The notes beneath the pieces were generated by a model, which saw nothing but the letters and a program-made list of their open reading frames with translations, made no database searches and was not told the DNA's origin. Below, one piece after another: positions 16,375 through 23,030 of a DNA stretch of 23,030 nt (the first letter of the stretch is position 1; each line of letters starts with the position of its first letter). The position numbers and the translations under genes were made by a program. Source of the stretch: Eudoraea sp. (GTDB taxonomy: Bacteria > Bacteroidota > Bacteroidia > Flavobacteriales > Flavobacteriaceae); contig JABDPH010000067.1 in assembly GCA_013042925.1 (NCBI GenBank), positions 1 to 23,030 on the forward strand, given 5' to 3'.

Positions 16375-16914
16375 ATGACTAAAAAAAATAGTGTATTTAT
16401 TGCGACAAGTATTGATGGTTACATCGCCGATAAAAATGGTGGAATAGATTGGCTTCATTCAATACCAAATCCCCATAAAGACGATATGGGATATGCGGAA
16501 TTCATTAACAATATTGACGCTCTTGTTATGGGACGAACAACTTTTGAAACTGTATGCGAATTTGATGTTGATTGGCCATACGACAAGCCGGTATTCGTAT
16601 TGAGTAATACCTTAAATGAAATACCCCAAAGTCACGTGGGAAAAGCGTTTTTAATAAAAGGAACCCTTACGGAAATTATAGAGCAGATTAATAAAAAAGG
16701 ATATTACCGTCTTTACATTGATGGCGGCACTACAATACGTAACTTTCTAAAAGCTGATTTAATTGATGAAATGATAATTACGACAATTCCAATATTATTG
16801 GGTGGTGGTTCTTCTTTGTTTACTGAACTGCCAAACGAGCTGAAATTCGAATTAATTACGACTAAAACATATTTGAATCAAATAACGCAGTGTCATTACA
16901 AACGAAAAAAGTAA
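16375..16914 (+). CDS. Dihydrofolate reductase / RibD C-terminal family protein
   Basis: The 179-aa protein has the DHFR-like NADPH-dependent reductase fold in its RibD-C-like variant: S-I-D-G-Y-I-A (12-18), W26, V-M-G-R-T-T-F-E (51-58), V-F-V-L-S-N (73-78), Y-I-D-G-G-T-T (114-120) and P-I-L-L-G-G-G (139-145). Members of this YwjB/YyaP-like group are not proven folate enzymes. Some reduce pyrimidine intermediates, while for most the substrate is unknown, so trimethoprim resistance should not be assumed. The gene is convergent with the glycosyltransferase gene 80 nt away, with no clear terminator in that gap. Confidence 0.88.
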   Translation: MTKKNSVFIATSIDGYIADKNGGIDWLHSIPNPHKDDMGYAEFINNIDALVMGRTTFETVCEFDVDWPYDKPVFVLSNTLNEIPQSHVGKAFLIKGTLTEIIEQINKKGYYRLYIDGGTTIRNFLKADLIDEMIITTIPILLGGGSSLFTELPNELKFELITTKTYLNQITQCHYKRKK

Positions 16915-16994
16915 AAAATCAATTACTAACAAATGATAAAATTATTCAGTCCCATTAGACAACAGCAGTAGAAAAGGGAGGGTCGTTAAAGGAT

Positions 16995-18452
16995 TCAGCC
17001 TATCATTGCTTGTGTGTCGTCCAAAAGTTTCTTCGTTTTCCTAAAATTGGAAAAAGGTGCGGCCACCTTGATGCATTCTTCAGACATCTTTGATTTCCAG
17101 TCTTCTTTGATAGCCTTAATCACCGCCTTTGCCAGGTGCTCACTAAACACTTCTATATCATCATTTTCAGGAACCAAATATCCAACATCACTGGTCATAA
17201 AATCCCTTGGTCCGCCAGAATCGGCACCTACTACCGGAACTCCACAGGCAAGACTTTCAATTAACACCATCCCAAAAGGTTCTGCTTTTGATGGAAATGT
17301 GCAAACATTTGCAGCTGCAAATAACTTAGCCAACTCTGGTTGCATTAGCGGCCCAACAAAGCAGGTATTCTTGTTACCAAGTCTTTCGTTTAAGTTCTGC
17401 AACTCAATATTGTAATCTTTTTTCTGTTTCCCCACAATCAAGGTAAGAATCTCATCTCCAAACTCCGCTTCCCAGATCCTGGCGGCACGTAGTACCGCGT
17501 CTATTCGTTTCCAGCCTACAAATTGCCCAACAAAAACAACCATGTATTTATAATCTGTTGGAACTTCATAGGTTTTCTCTTCGCTCAAACCCAGATGCTT
17601 AAGCCGGGCTTCCTTTAACACATCTGCGAGTTTAATATTTGGGCGAGGGACAAAACAGCTATTGAACCCGGGATTTGCCAAAATAAACCGACTCTTATCA
17701 AACTGAGGAAACAATTCAGAGAACACTTCCATGTTTTCCTCCGAAATAGCATAGGCCAAATTAACATTCCCCGGTTTGGTGCAGTCATCAAAAATCTTCA
17801 ATTCGGTCAATTGTTTGTGAAATGAGGATGGCCATTTTCTTTCTATAGATGTTATTTGACCCTCCGAATTACCCGCATTTACCAACGCGGTTTCACGCAA
17901 TTCATTCACCATCATTATCATGGCAGTGCCATGTAAATAAGTAACTATTGGTGGTACAGAATACCCGTTAGCGGCCCTCTTTTCCATTACCTGTTTTGCT
18001 ACAATACAGTTTATACATGTGTGGTGCGCTATAAAAAGCTGGATTTCGGAACCCGGTTCAAAAGTATTTTCTATTTCCAGCATATAGTCATAAACAAGAT
18101 CTACATGGTCTGAGATGAACTTATCAACGTATTGTTCACTGACTCCGGACCATCTGTGTCCATGCGGATGACTATACTCAGGTACCTCAGAGTCCATTTC
18201 GTAGATTCTGACATCATTTCTATTCAGATCCCGGTTTTTTTGGCGGGCAAATCCGGACGGAAATATAGAATAGCTGGCTACGCCTTCCATAGTATTAAAA
18301 ACCTCATGTTGAGCCTCGTGCAATATTCCGGATCCCGAGGTGGCCTCTACCGGGGATTGCCAGGGATAGGAGCCAAGCTGAAAAATCACATATTTCCCGG
18401 AAGGATCGGTTTCATTATTTAAACTGGTTTCATTGTTAGAAGGCCTATTCAT
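16995..18452 (-). CDS. Family 4 glycosyltransferase (GT-B fold)
   Basis: A 485-aa retaining glycosyltransferase if it starts at the ATG at 18452. The frame also opens at a TTG at 18476, eight codons earlier. The C-terminal GT4 domain has G-Q-F-V-G-W-K-R (309-316), the phosphate-contact region with K315, and E391-P-F-G-M-V-L-I-E399, the EX7E motif that binds the sugar-nucleotide donor, followed by C-G-V-P-V-V. The N-terminal lobe carries H-H-T-C-I-N-C (143-149) and T-Y-L-H-G-T, which look like an acceptor or donor loop. The first 20 residues are rich in Asn, Glu and Thr and probably disordered. No signal peptide is present, so it acts in the cytosol or at the membrane face. No other polysaccharide genes are nearby, so an isolated role, such as making a glycolipid or a compatible solute, is possible. 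Confidence 0.9.
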   Translation of the reverse strand: MNRPSNNETSLNNETDPSGKYVIFQLGSYPWQSPVEATSGSGILHEAQHEVFNTMEGVASYSIFPSGFARQKNRDLNRNDVRIYEMDSEVPEYSHPHGHRWSGVSEQYVDKFISDHVDLVYDYMLEIENTFEPGSEIQLFIAHHTCINCIVAKQVMEKRAANGYSVPPIVTYLHGTAMIMMVNELRETALVNAGNSEGQITSIERKWPSSFHKQLTELKIFDDCTKPGNVNLAYAISEENMEVFSELFPQFDKSRFILANPGFNSCFVPRPNIKLADVLKEARLKHLGLSEEKTYEVPTDYKYMVVFVGQFVGWKRIDAVLRAARIWEAEFGDEILTLIVGKQKKDYNIELQNLNERLGNKNTCFVGPLMQPELAKLFAAANVCTFPSKAEPFGMVLIESLACGVPVVGADSGGPRDFMTSDVGYLVPENDDIEVFSEHLAKAVIKAIKEDWKSKMSEECIKVAAPFSNFRKTKKLLDDTQAMIG

Positions 18453-18564
18453 AAAGTTAGGTTTTTTAGTATTCAATATCGGTTTGTAAGACTGCCGGGT
18501 TGGACTGTATTATAAATTGTTCTCCGCTGCAGTTAGGTGCAATATAACTAATATAAAACTTAAC

Positions 18565-18729
18565 ATGTGGAGAAAAAAAGAAATGAAGCCCAAAAAAATG
18601 CCAGTCTATTTAAGAGATTCTTACCTTAAATTTCAGATAGGATTACTAAGTGGCTTTATATTTCTTAACTTGTTTGCTAAACCTATAATTCGTGAAATTT
18701 CCCGTAATCAAAACGTCGGCTTTAACTAA
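18565..18729 (+). CDS. Possible 54-residue membrane protein
   Basis: The ATG at 18565 opens 54 codons (M-W-R-K-K-E-M-K-P-K-K), and a second ATG at 18583 would give 48 residues. The frame also extends to a TTG at 18517, which seems less likely. A basic N-terminus precedes one hydrophobic segment (I-G-L-L-S-G-F-I-F-L-N-L-F-A), followed by a basic tail. GGAG lies about 10 nt before the second ATG. There is no family match. The gene is divergent from the glycosyltransferase gene and 55 nt before the methyltransferase. It could be spurious, because a 50-codon frame with one hydrophobic patch can arise by chance. Confidence 0.35.
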   Translation: MWRKKEMKPKKMPVYLRDSYLKFQIGLLSGFIFLNLFAKPIIREISRNQNVGFN

Positions 18730-18784
18730 GCTGTTGATAATCTTGAATTGATAATAATAAGGACATTTTCAATATAGTAATTAC

Positions 18785-19429
18785 ATGAAAATAGAAGCTT
18801 TACATAAATTTCATGACGCCGATTTTTCAAAAGAATGGGTTGAGAAATTTGAGCCAACTCCGCCCAGGATTAAACTATTTGAAACAATTTTAAAGCAAAT
18901 AGAAAAAGTGGGGCGTAAAAAAACATCCATTCTGGAATTGGGTATAGGACCCGGTTTTTTGGCAGACTATTTATTAAAAGAGTTGAATACTGTTACTTAT
19001 GAAGGTTTAGATTTTTCAGAATCAATGTTGAAAATAGCAGCGAAGAGAACAGCGAAACATGAAAAAATAATTAAGTTCACGCAAGCGGACTTAATAAATG
19101 AGGTCTGGACAGAAAAATTAAAGAAAAGTCCGGATGTTGTGGTTTCCACATGGGCGTTGCATGACCTTTTCAACAAGAACAACATCTTTAATGTTTATAA
19201 ATCAGCACATAAAATATTGCCAAAAGACGGTGTTTTTTTAAACGGAGATTTTATTAAACCGGAGGAGTCAAATCATGAATACGAAGGAGGGCGGATAAGA
19301 CCGAGTGAGCATATAAAATTACTTCAAGAAGCAGGATTTAAATCTGTAAAATGTCTTGAAGAATTTGAAAAAGACGTTGAAAACCCGACAACGGCTAATA
19401 ATTATGCCTGCTTTAAAGCAAAAAAATAG
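18785..19429 (+). CDS. Class I SAM-dependent methyltransferase
   Basis: The 214-aa cytosolic protein has the Rossmann-like methyltransferase fold. Motif I is I-L-E-L-G-I-G-P-G-F-L (49-59). The acidic residue that holds the ribose is D76 in E-G-L-D-F-S. Motif II-like A-D-L is at 101-103, and strand 4 reads D-V-V-V-S-T-W-A-L-H-D (117-127). A late beta strand and the A-C-F-K-A-K-K ending are usual for small-molecule methyltransferases. The acceptor is unknown. The nitrilase gene starts 101 nt downstream on the same strand, across a gap holding inverted repeats. Confidence 0.88.
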   Translation: MKIEALHKFHDADFSKEWVEKFEPTPPRIKLFETILKQIEKVGRKKTSILELGIGPGFLADYLLKELNTVTYEGLDFSESMLKIAAKRTAKHEKIIKFTQADLINEVWTEKLKKSPDVVVSTWALHDLFNKNNIFNVYKSAHKILPKDGVFLNGDFIKPEESNHEYEGGRIRPSEHIKLLQEAGFKSVKCLEEFEKDVENPTTANNYACFKAKK

Positions 19430-19437
19430 AATTAATT

Positions 19438-19511
19438 TGTGCCAATCCTCTATTGACGGACAGGTTCAAAACGCCTTCGGCTTGGCATAATCATGGCCAA
19501 AGTGTTATAAC
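19438..19511. repeat. Nested inverted repeats between methyltransferase and nitrilase
   Basis: The gap holds several inverted segments: GTGCCAA (from 19439) pairs with TTGGCAT (19482 onward), TTGGC (19482-19486) also pairs with GCCAA (19496-19500), GCCTTCGGC sits between them as a mini-hairpin, and GTTATAAC (19504-19511) is a perfect palindrome. From memory, GCCTTCGGC-TTGGC-GCCAA blocks resemble dispersed intergenic repeats found beside accessory genes in Bacteroidota genomes. No direct-repeat target duplication or transposase is seen. Confidence 0.45.
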
Positions 19512-19530
19512 TAATTAAAGAATAAACGAG

Positions 19531-20454
19531 ATGACAAAAAACATTAAGGTAGCAGCCGCACAACTTTCCCCAATATTCTTAAACAAAGAAAAAACTGTGG
19601 AGAAAGCTTGTGAAGCGATATTAGATGCGGGAGAAAAAGGCGTTGACTTAATGGTATTTCCTGAGGCCTTTATTCCCGGTTATCCAGATTGGGTGTGGCT
19701 GATCCCTAACAGTAAAAGAGCCGAATTAGATGACCTTTATTTAAAACTTGTAGAAAATGCTGTTTCCATTCCCGATGACTCCACAAAAAAGCTTTGTAAA
19801 GCGGCCAAAAAAGCAAAAGTTAATGTTGTAATTGGTTTACATGAACGCAATACTGAAACCAGTAATGCTAGTTTATTTAACAGCCTGCTTTTTATTGACG
19901 ATCAAGGTTCGATTTTAGGGAAACACAGGAAACTTATTCCAACAGGTGGAGAACGACTTATATGGTCTCAAGGTGATGGCAGTACTTTATGCTCTTATGA
20001 TACTTCAGCAGGCAAAATAGCCGGATTAATTTGTTGGGAAAACTTTATGCCATTGGCTAGAAATGCTATCTACGAATTTGGGACCCAAATATTAGTGTCT
20101 CCTACCTGGGACAAAAGCCCAAATTGGTTTCAAACTATGCAGCACGTTGCAAGAGAAGGAGGATTGTTTGTAATAAGTGCTTGTATGTCACTTAAAATAG
20201 ATGATATTCCCGATGAGTTTGAATTTAAAAAACTTTATCCGGAGGGAAGGGAATGGATAAATGTTGGTAATAGTTCAATCATTGCGCCAAACGGGAAAGT
20301 TATTGCCGGGCCCCTGGAGGCAGAAGAAGGCATTTTAATTGCAGATATTAATCTTCAGGATATTGTCAAAGCAAAACGCATGTTCGATGCAGTTGGACAT
20401 TATTCAAGACCTGATGTTTTTAATTTCACTCTAAATAAACCAAATAAAAACTAG
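19531..20454 (+). CDS. Nitrilase (carbon-nitrogen hydrolase, branch 1)
   Basis: The 307-aa cytosolic enzyme should hydrolyse a nitrile to the carboxylic acid and ammonia. The triad is complete: E45 (F-P-E-A-F-I-P-G-Y-P), K134 (K-H-R-K-L-I-P-T) and C168 (G-L-I-C-W-E-N-F-M-P-L). The G-L-I-C-W-E-N-F-M-P-L block, with Trp-Glu after the catalytic Cys, is the signature of true nitrilases as distinct from amidases, carbamoylases and Nit/NAD branches. R-N-A-I-Y at 177-181 and a W-I-N-V-G-N-S-S block also match. Length is slightly below the usual 310-350, mainly from a short C-terminal tail. It lies 47 nt before the PHP-domain protein gene on the same strand, so co-transcription is possible. The natural substrate is unknown. 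Confidence 0.93.
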   Translation: MTKNIKVAAAQLSPIFLNKEKTVEKACEAILDAGEKGVDLMVFPEAFIPGYPDWVWLIPNSKRAELDDLYLKLVENAVSIPDDSTKKLCKAAKKAKVNVVIGLHERNTETSNASLFNSLLFIDDQGSILGKHRKLIPTGGERLIWSQGDGSTLCSYDTSAGKIAGLICWENFMPLARNAIYEFGTQILVSPTWDKSPNWFQTMQHVAREGGLFVISACMSLKIDDIPDEFEFKKLYPEGREWINVGNSSIIAPNGKVIAGPLEAEEGILIADINLQDIVKAKRMFDAVGHYSRPDVFNFTLNKPNKN

Positions 20455-20501
20455 CTACCCGCTGGAGAGCATCAACCGCAACATTTAAAACTTGAAATAC
20501 C

Positions 20502-22928
20502 ATGAAAAAATTTATACTATTAATTTGCTTTCTTCTTTTTAGTATCCCATCCTCAAATGCACAGTGGAAAAATCGATATCCAAAAGTAGACGGCTATGGC
20601 CATCATGTATACCTGGAAGGGTTTGAGCTTCCCGTCCTAAATTCGGGCCCAATGGATCCTGCACCATCTCCCCGTGATAATCAGGTGGTATTTTCCGCCA
20701 AAGGATGGCTATGGATACTGGATCTTGATACATCGGAAGCCATGCGGATAACTACTTCCGGAGGCATTGATTCCAGGCCAAATTGGTCTCCCAATGGAGA
20801 GCAAATCGTTTTTGTCAGGGACAATGGCTCAGACACCCAAATTGTTCTACTAGACCTTCTTTCAAAAAAAGAAACCATTCTTATTGACACAGAAGCTTTG
20901 GACTTAGACCCTGTTTTTTCAACATCAGGCGACTTTGTGTATTACTCCTCTGCTAAAAATGGGTCCTTCGATCTTTGGAAAATAAATCTTTCTTCATCAG
21001 AAATTAGTATTCTTACTCAAGAAAAGAGCCTTGAGAGACTTCCTGTTCCAACACTTGAAGGTGACAAAATAGTATACCTAAAGAAAAGCGGGTTTTCCTA
21101 TGATTCTATAGAATTGTTAGATATTGCTGAAAACACATCTACCCCTCTGGCCGAAGAAAACTTTGCGTCTCAAGCGGCTTTTACACTTTCACCTGATAAT
21201 ACAACTTTAGCTTATACCTGGCCCAATGGTGATGATTACGAGCTTCGATTGCTAAACATAACTATTCCCAAAAGCAGAATGCTCCTTACTAAAAGCAAAG
21301 GCCTTCCTTTAGCCCCTAAATTTAGCTATGACGGTTGCTGGGTCTATTTTGCAGAATACAATGAAAATGAAATCTCTGAACTAAAGCGAATCAGTATCAA
21401 CGGCGGTTTACCAGAAATTCTGGCTATAAAAAATTGGAATTGGGGAACAGCTACCGGCAAACTCAAGATCCACAGCAAAGTAGATGGAAAAACAGAAGCG
21501 GTTAGGTTGAATATTACCCATAGCAACGGACACCCCATTATTCCCAATAAAGGAGTTATTCATTCTGAAGGGCAAAATGGATTAGTGTTTTTCTATTCCC
21601 CGGGAGAAATTGAAATAGAAGCACCCATTGGAGAACTTACCATTACGGCTGCCCACGGGTTTTCAACTGCCAAACACGTTCAGAATATTGAGATAGGTGA
21701 GGGTACTACGGGAACGGAAATAGACCTGACAATGATATGGGACGCAAACAAAGAAGGTTGGTATGCGGCGGATAATCATTTTCATCTTAACTATGGTGGC
21801 ACCAACCAATTAGATCCTGAAGATATTCTTATAGATCTTAAAGCCGAGGGCATAACTATTGGCTACCCTTTGGTGGCTAATTTAGGTAATCGGTTTCTGG
21901 AGCAGGATTTGTTACTTTGGAAAAATGAAGGAACCCCGATCTTAAGGTTCGGACAAGAGATTCGTTCACATTTTTTTGGTCATTTAAATATAATCGGAAC
22001 CAAAGAACTCTTCTGGCCCTGGGTATGGGGTCCTTCCTACGATATATATGGAAGTGACGACCGTTTAAATGCCGAACCGTTGCGATTTGCGCGAGAAAAA
22101 GGTGCGGTGTCTGGCTATGTACATCCGGTAGCCGTTCGAGATCCATTTAAAGAAGGAGCAGCCGGGGCCATTCCAAAATCATTGATAGCGGACGCTGTTC
22201 TACAAGAGGTGGATATTTTGGAATTGGGGTGTTTATGGACAGATGAAATAGGGACTTCCGCGCTTTGGCACGAGTTTCTCAACTTGGGCATTCCAATTGC
22301 AATGTCTGCAGGTAGTGATGTAATGAACGACTATTACAGAACTATGGCTGTTGGAGCCACCAGAGTATACGTAAAACCTGAGGGAGCATTAACGGAGCAA
22401 AGTTTCTTAGACGCTCTAAAAAAAGGCAGGAGTTTTGTTAGCAATGGCCCGCAGCTTTTATTTTCTGTAGATGATAATGAGGTAGGTGGCGTTGTGACCT
22501 CCAAAAAAAGTAAGGCAAGTTGGCTGCTAAACGTATATTCCCCTGTTCCTTATGAGAAAGTGGAAATATTCGTCAACGGAAAAGTGGTCTGGACTAAAAA
22601 AAGTAAAGGTAGCCACAGTGAATCCTACAAGGGTTCTATTGAAATTCCTGAAGGAGGTTGGGTAACAGCACGGGTTTCCGGAGGTAAAAGTGATTGGCCC
22701 ATGATGGACAGCTACCCGTTTGCAGAAAGTTCACCTATTTGGTTTTATGAGATTGGTAGTACATCGGTAAACTCCAAAATTCAAGCGGCCAGGAAGCTGC
22801 TGGAAGCATTAAAAGTCTCGGATAGAATTGTGAAAAACAACTATCAGAATGCGGAAATTCCTAATGTTACTGCTCATTTTTCTAAAGCGCAGGAAAAATT
22901 ATTGAATATCATCAAAACTGCAGAATAA
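20502..22928 (+). CDS. Secreted propeller-PHP metallohydrolase, CehA/McbA-like
   Basis: The 808-aa protein has a signal peptide (1-21, ending S-N-A-Q), a TolB-like six-bladed propeller (about 45-310, with repeated S-P-N-G-E-Q-I-V-F and S-Y-D-G-C-W-V-Y-F blades) and a beta domain. A PHP-type phosphoesterase/amidohydrolase domain of the CehA/McbA group follows at about 415-660. Metal ligands are visible as D424-N-H426-F-H428, E486 in G-Q-E-I-R-S, H494 in G-H, H541 in Y-V-H-P, and D606 in A-G-S-D-V. A C-terminal beta domain with V-E-I-F-V-N-G-K-V-V-W follows. CehA and McbA cleave the carbamate carbaryl; most relatives have unknown substrates, so a pesticide role should not be assumed. The nitrilase gene ends 47 nt upstream and no terminator is seen between them. 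Confidence 0.86.
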   Translation: MKKFILLICFLLFSIPSSNAQWKNRYPKVDGYGHHVYLEGFELPVLNSGPMDPAPSPRDNQVVFSAKGWLWILDLDTSEAMRITTSGGIDSRPNWSPNGEQIVFVRDNGSDTQIVLLDLLSKKETILIDTEALDLDPVFSTSGDFVYYSSAKNGSFDLWKINLSSSEISILTQEKSLERLPVPTLEGDKIVYLKKSGFSYDSIELLDIAENTSTPLAEENFASQAAFTLSPDNTTLAYTWPNGDDYELRLLNITIPKSRMLLTKSKGLPLAPKFSYDGCWVYFAEYNENEISELKRISINGGLPEILAIKNWNWGTATGKLKIHSKVDGKTEAVRLNITHSNGHPIIPNKGVIHSEGQNGLVFFYSPGEIEIEAPIGELTITAAHGFSTAKHVQNIEIGEGTTGTEIDLTMIWDANKEGWYAADNHFHLNYGGTNQLDPEDILIDLKAEGITIGYPLVANLGNRFLEQDLLLWKNEGTPILRFGQEIRSHFFGHLNIIGTKELFWPWVWGPSYDIYGSDDRLNAEPLRFAREKGAVSGYVHPVAVRDPFKEGAAGAIPKSLIADAVLQEVDILELGCLWTDEIGTSALWHEFLNLGIPIAMSAGSDVMNDYYRTMAVGATRVYVKPEGALTEQSFLDALKKGRSFVSNGPQLLFSVDDNEVGGVVTSKKSKASWLLNVYSPVPYEKVEIFVNGKVVWTKKSKGSHSESYKGSIEIPEGGWVTARVSGGKSDWPMMDSYPFAESSPIWFYEIGSTSVNSKIQAARKLLEALKVSDRIVKNNYQNAEIPNVTAHFSKAQEKLLNIIKTAE

Positions 22929-23030
22929 CTTCAGGATAACAGCTATAATTTTGCCTGGTCTCTCCCCTACTTTAAATTTTATTACTTTTAAACAGTCTGA
23001 TTTCATTATTGGGAAATCCTGTTGTACAAC
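22929..23030. other. Gap to window edge
   Basis: Nothing is supported in the last 102 nt. No clear hairpin terminator follows the PHP-domain gene before the window ends. Confidence 0.4.

Noticed and set aside
16375..16914. Trimethoprim-resistance dihydrofolate reductase
   Set aside because: The motifs are of the RibD C-terminal/YwjB-like group and not of classical DHFR, so folate reduction or drug resistance is not supported.
14605..19530. Integron cassette array with attC sites between accessory genes
   Set aside because: The gene mix is suggestive and GTTAGGT at 18532-18538 fits the attC core GTTRRRY, but no matching RYYYAAC partner lies at a suitable distance, the gap near 19504 has GTTATAA instead, and the genes are not all in one direction. 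No integrase is present.
20502..22928. Carbamate pesticide hydrolase
   Set aside because: The PHP domain is in the CehA/McbA group, but the family is broad, the propeller fusion differs, and no evidence in the sequence points to carbaryl as the substrate.

Overview
The window looks like a chromosomal piece of a marine-type Flavobacteriaceae (Bacteroidota). The evidence is AT-rich DNA, many Sec signal peptides ending in A-Q, near absence of strong Shine-Dalgarno sequences, and typical Bacteroidota families (M1 peptidase with a GMEFP motif, propeller/Y_Y_Y sensor, TPR adenylate cyclase, AsmA-like protein, CehA/McbA-type PHP protein). No rRNA, tRNA, CRISPR array, transposase or integrase was seen.

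Layout. (1) 1-2.45 kb: a secreted M1 metallopeptidase, then a hairpin terminator shared with the convergent YegP-like gene. (2) 2.45-5.96 kb, minus strand: two paralogous small secreted proteins, a class III adenylate cyclase with a periplasmic TPR domain, and a YegP-like protein. The first paralog has its own terminator. The second sits 29 nt upstream of the cyclase. (3) 6.2-6.4 kb: a previously easy-to-miss 42-residue membrane protein gene with a strong terminator. (4) 6.43-10.45 kb, minus strand: a large membrane sensor (propeller, Y_Y_Y, one membrane helix, coiled coil, GAF, no kinase) whose stop overlaps the start of a glutamate-receptor-like potassium channel (ATGA). This is the most interesting unit. 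(5) 10.6-14.6 kb: an outer-membrane barrel protein, an AsmA-like protein and a small secreted protein, all cell-envelope genes. (6) 14.6-20.5 kb: a mixed accessory stretch with SGNH hydrolase, GNAT acetyltransferase, DHFR/RibD-like reductase, GT4 glycosyltransferase, methyltransferase and nitrilase, separated by gaps that hold small inverted repeats. (7) 20.5-22.9 kb: a secreted propeller-plus-PHP metallohydrolase.

How the genes may work together. Segments 2 to 4 form a cluster of periplasm-facing signalling genes: ligand-gated ion flux, cAMP synthesis under a periplasmic TPR domain, and small secreted proteins that could be ligands or partners. A GGTAAAACC element lies in the same orientation and at almost the same distance (96 and 95 nt) upstream of a secreted paralog (start 5959) and of the outer-membrane protein gene (start 10603), which hints at a shared regulator. 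These links are inference. The domain calls and overlaps are read from the sequence.
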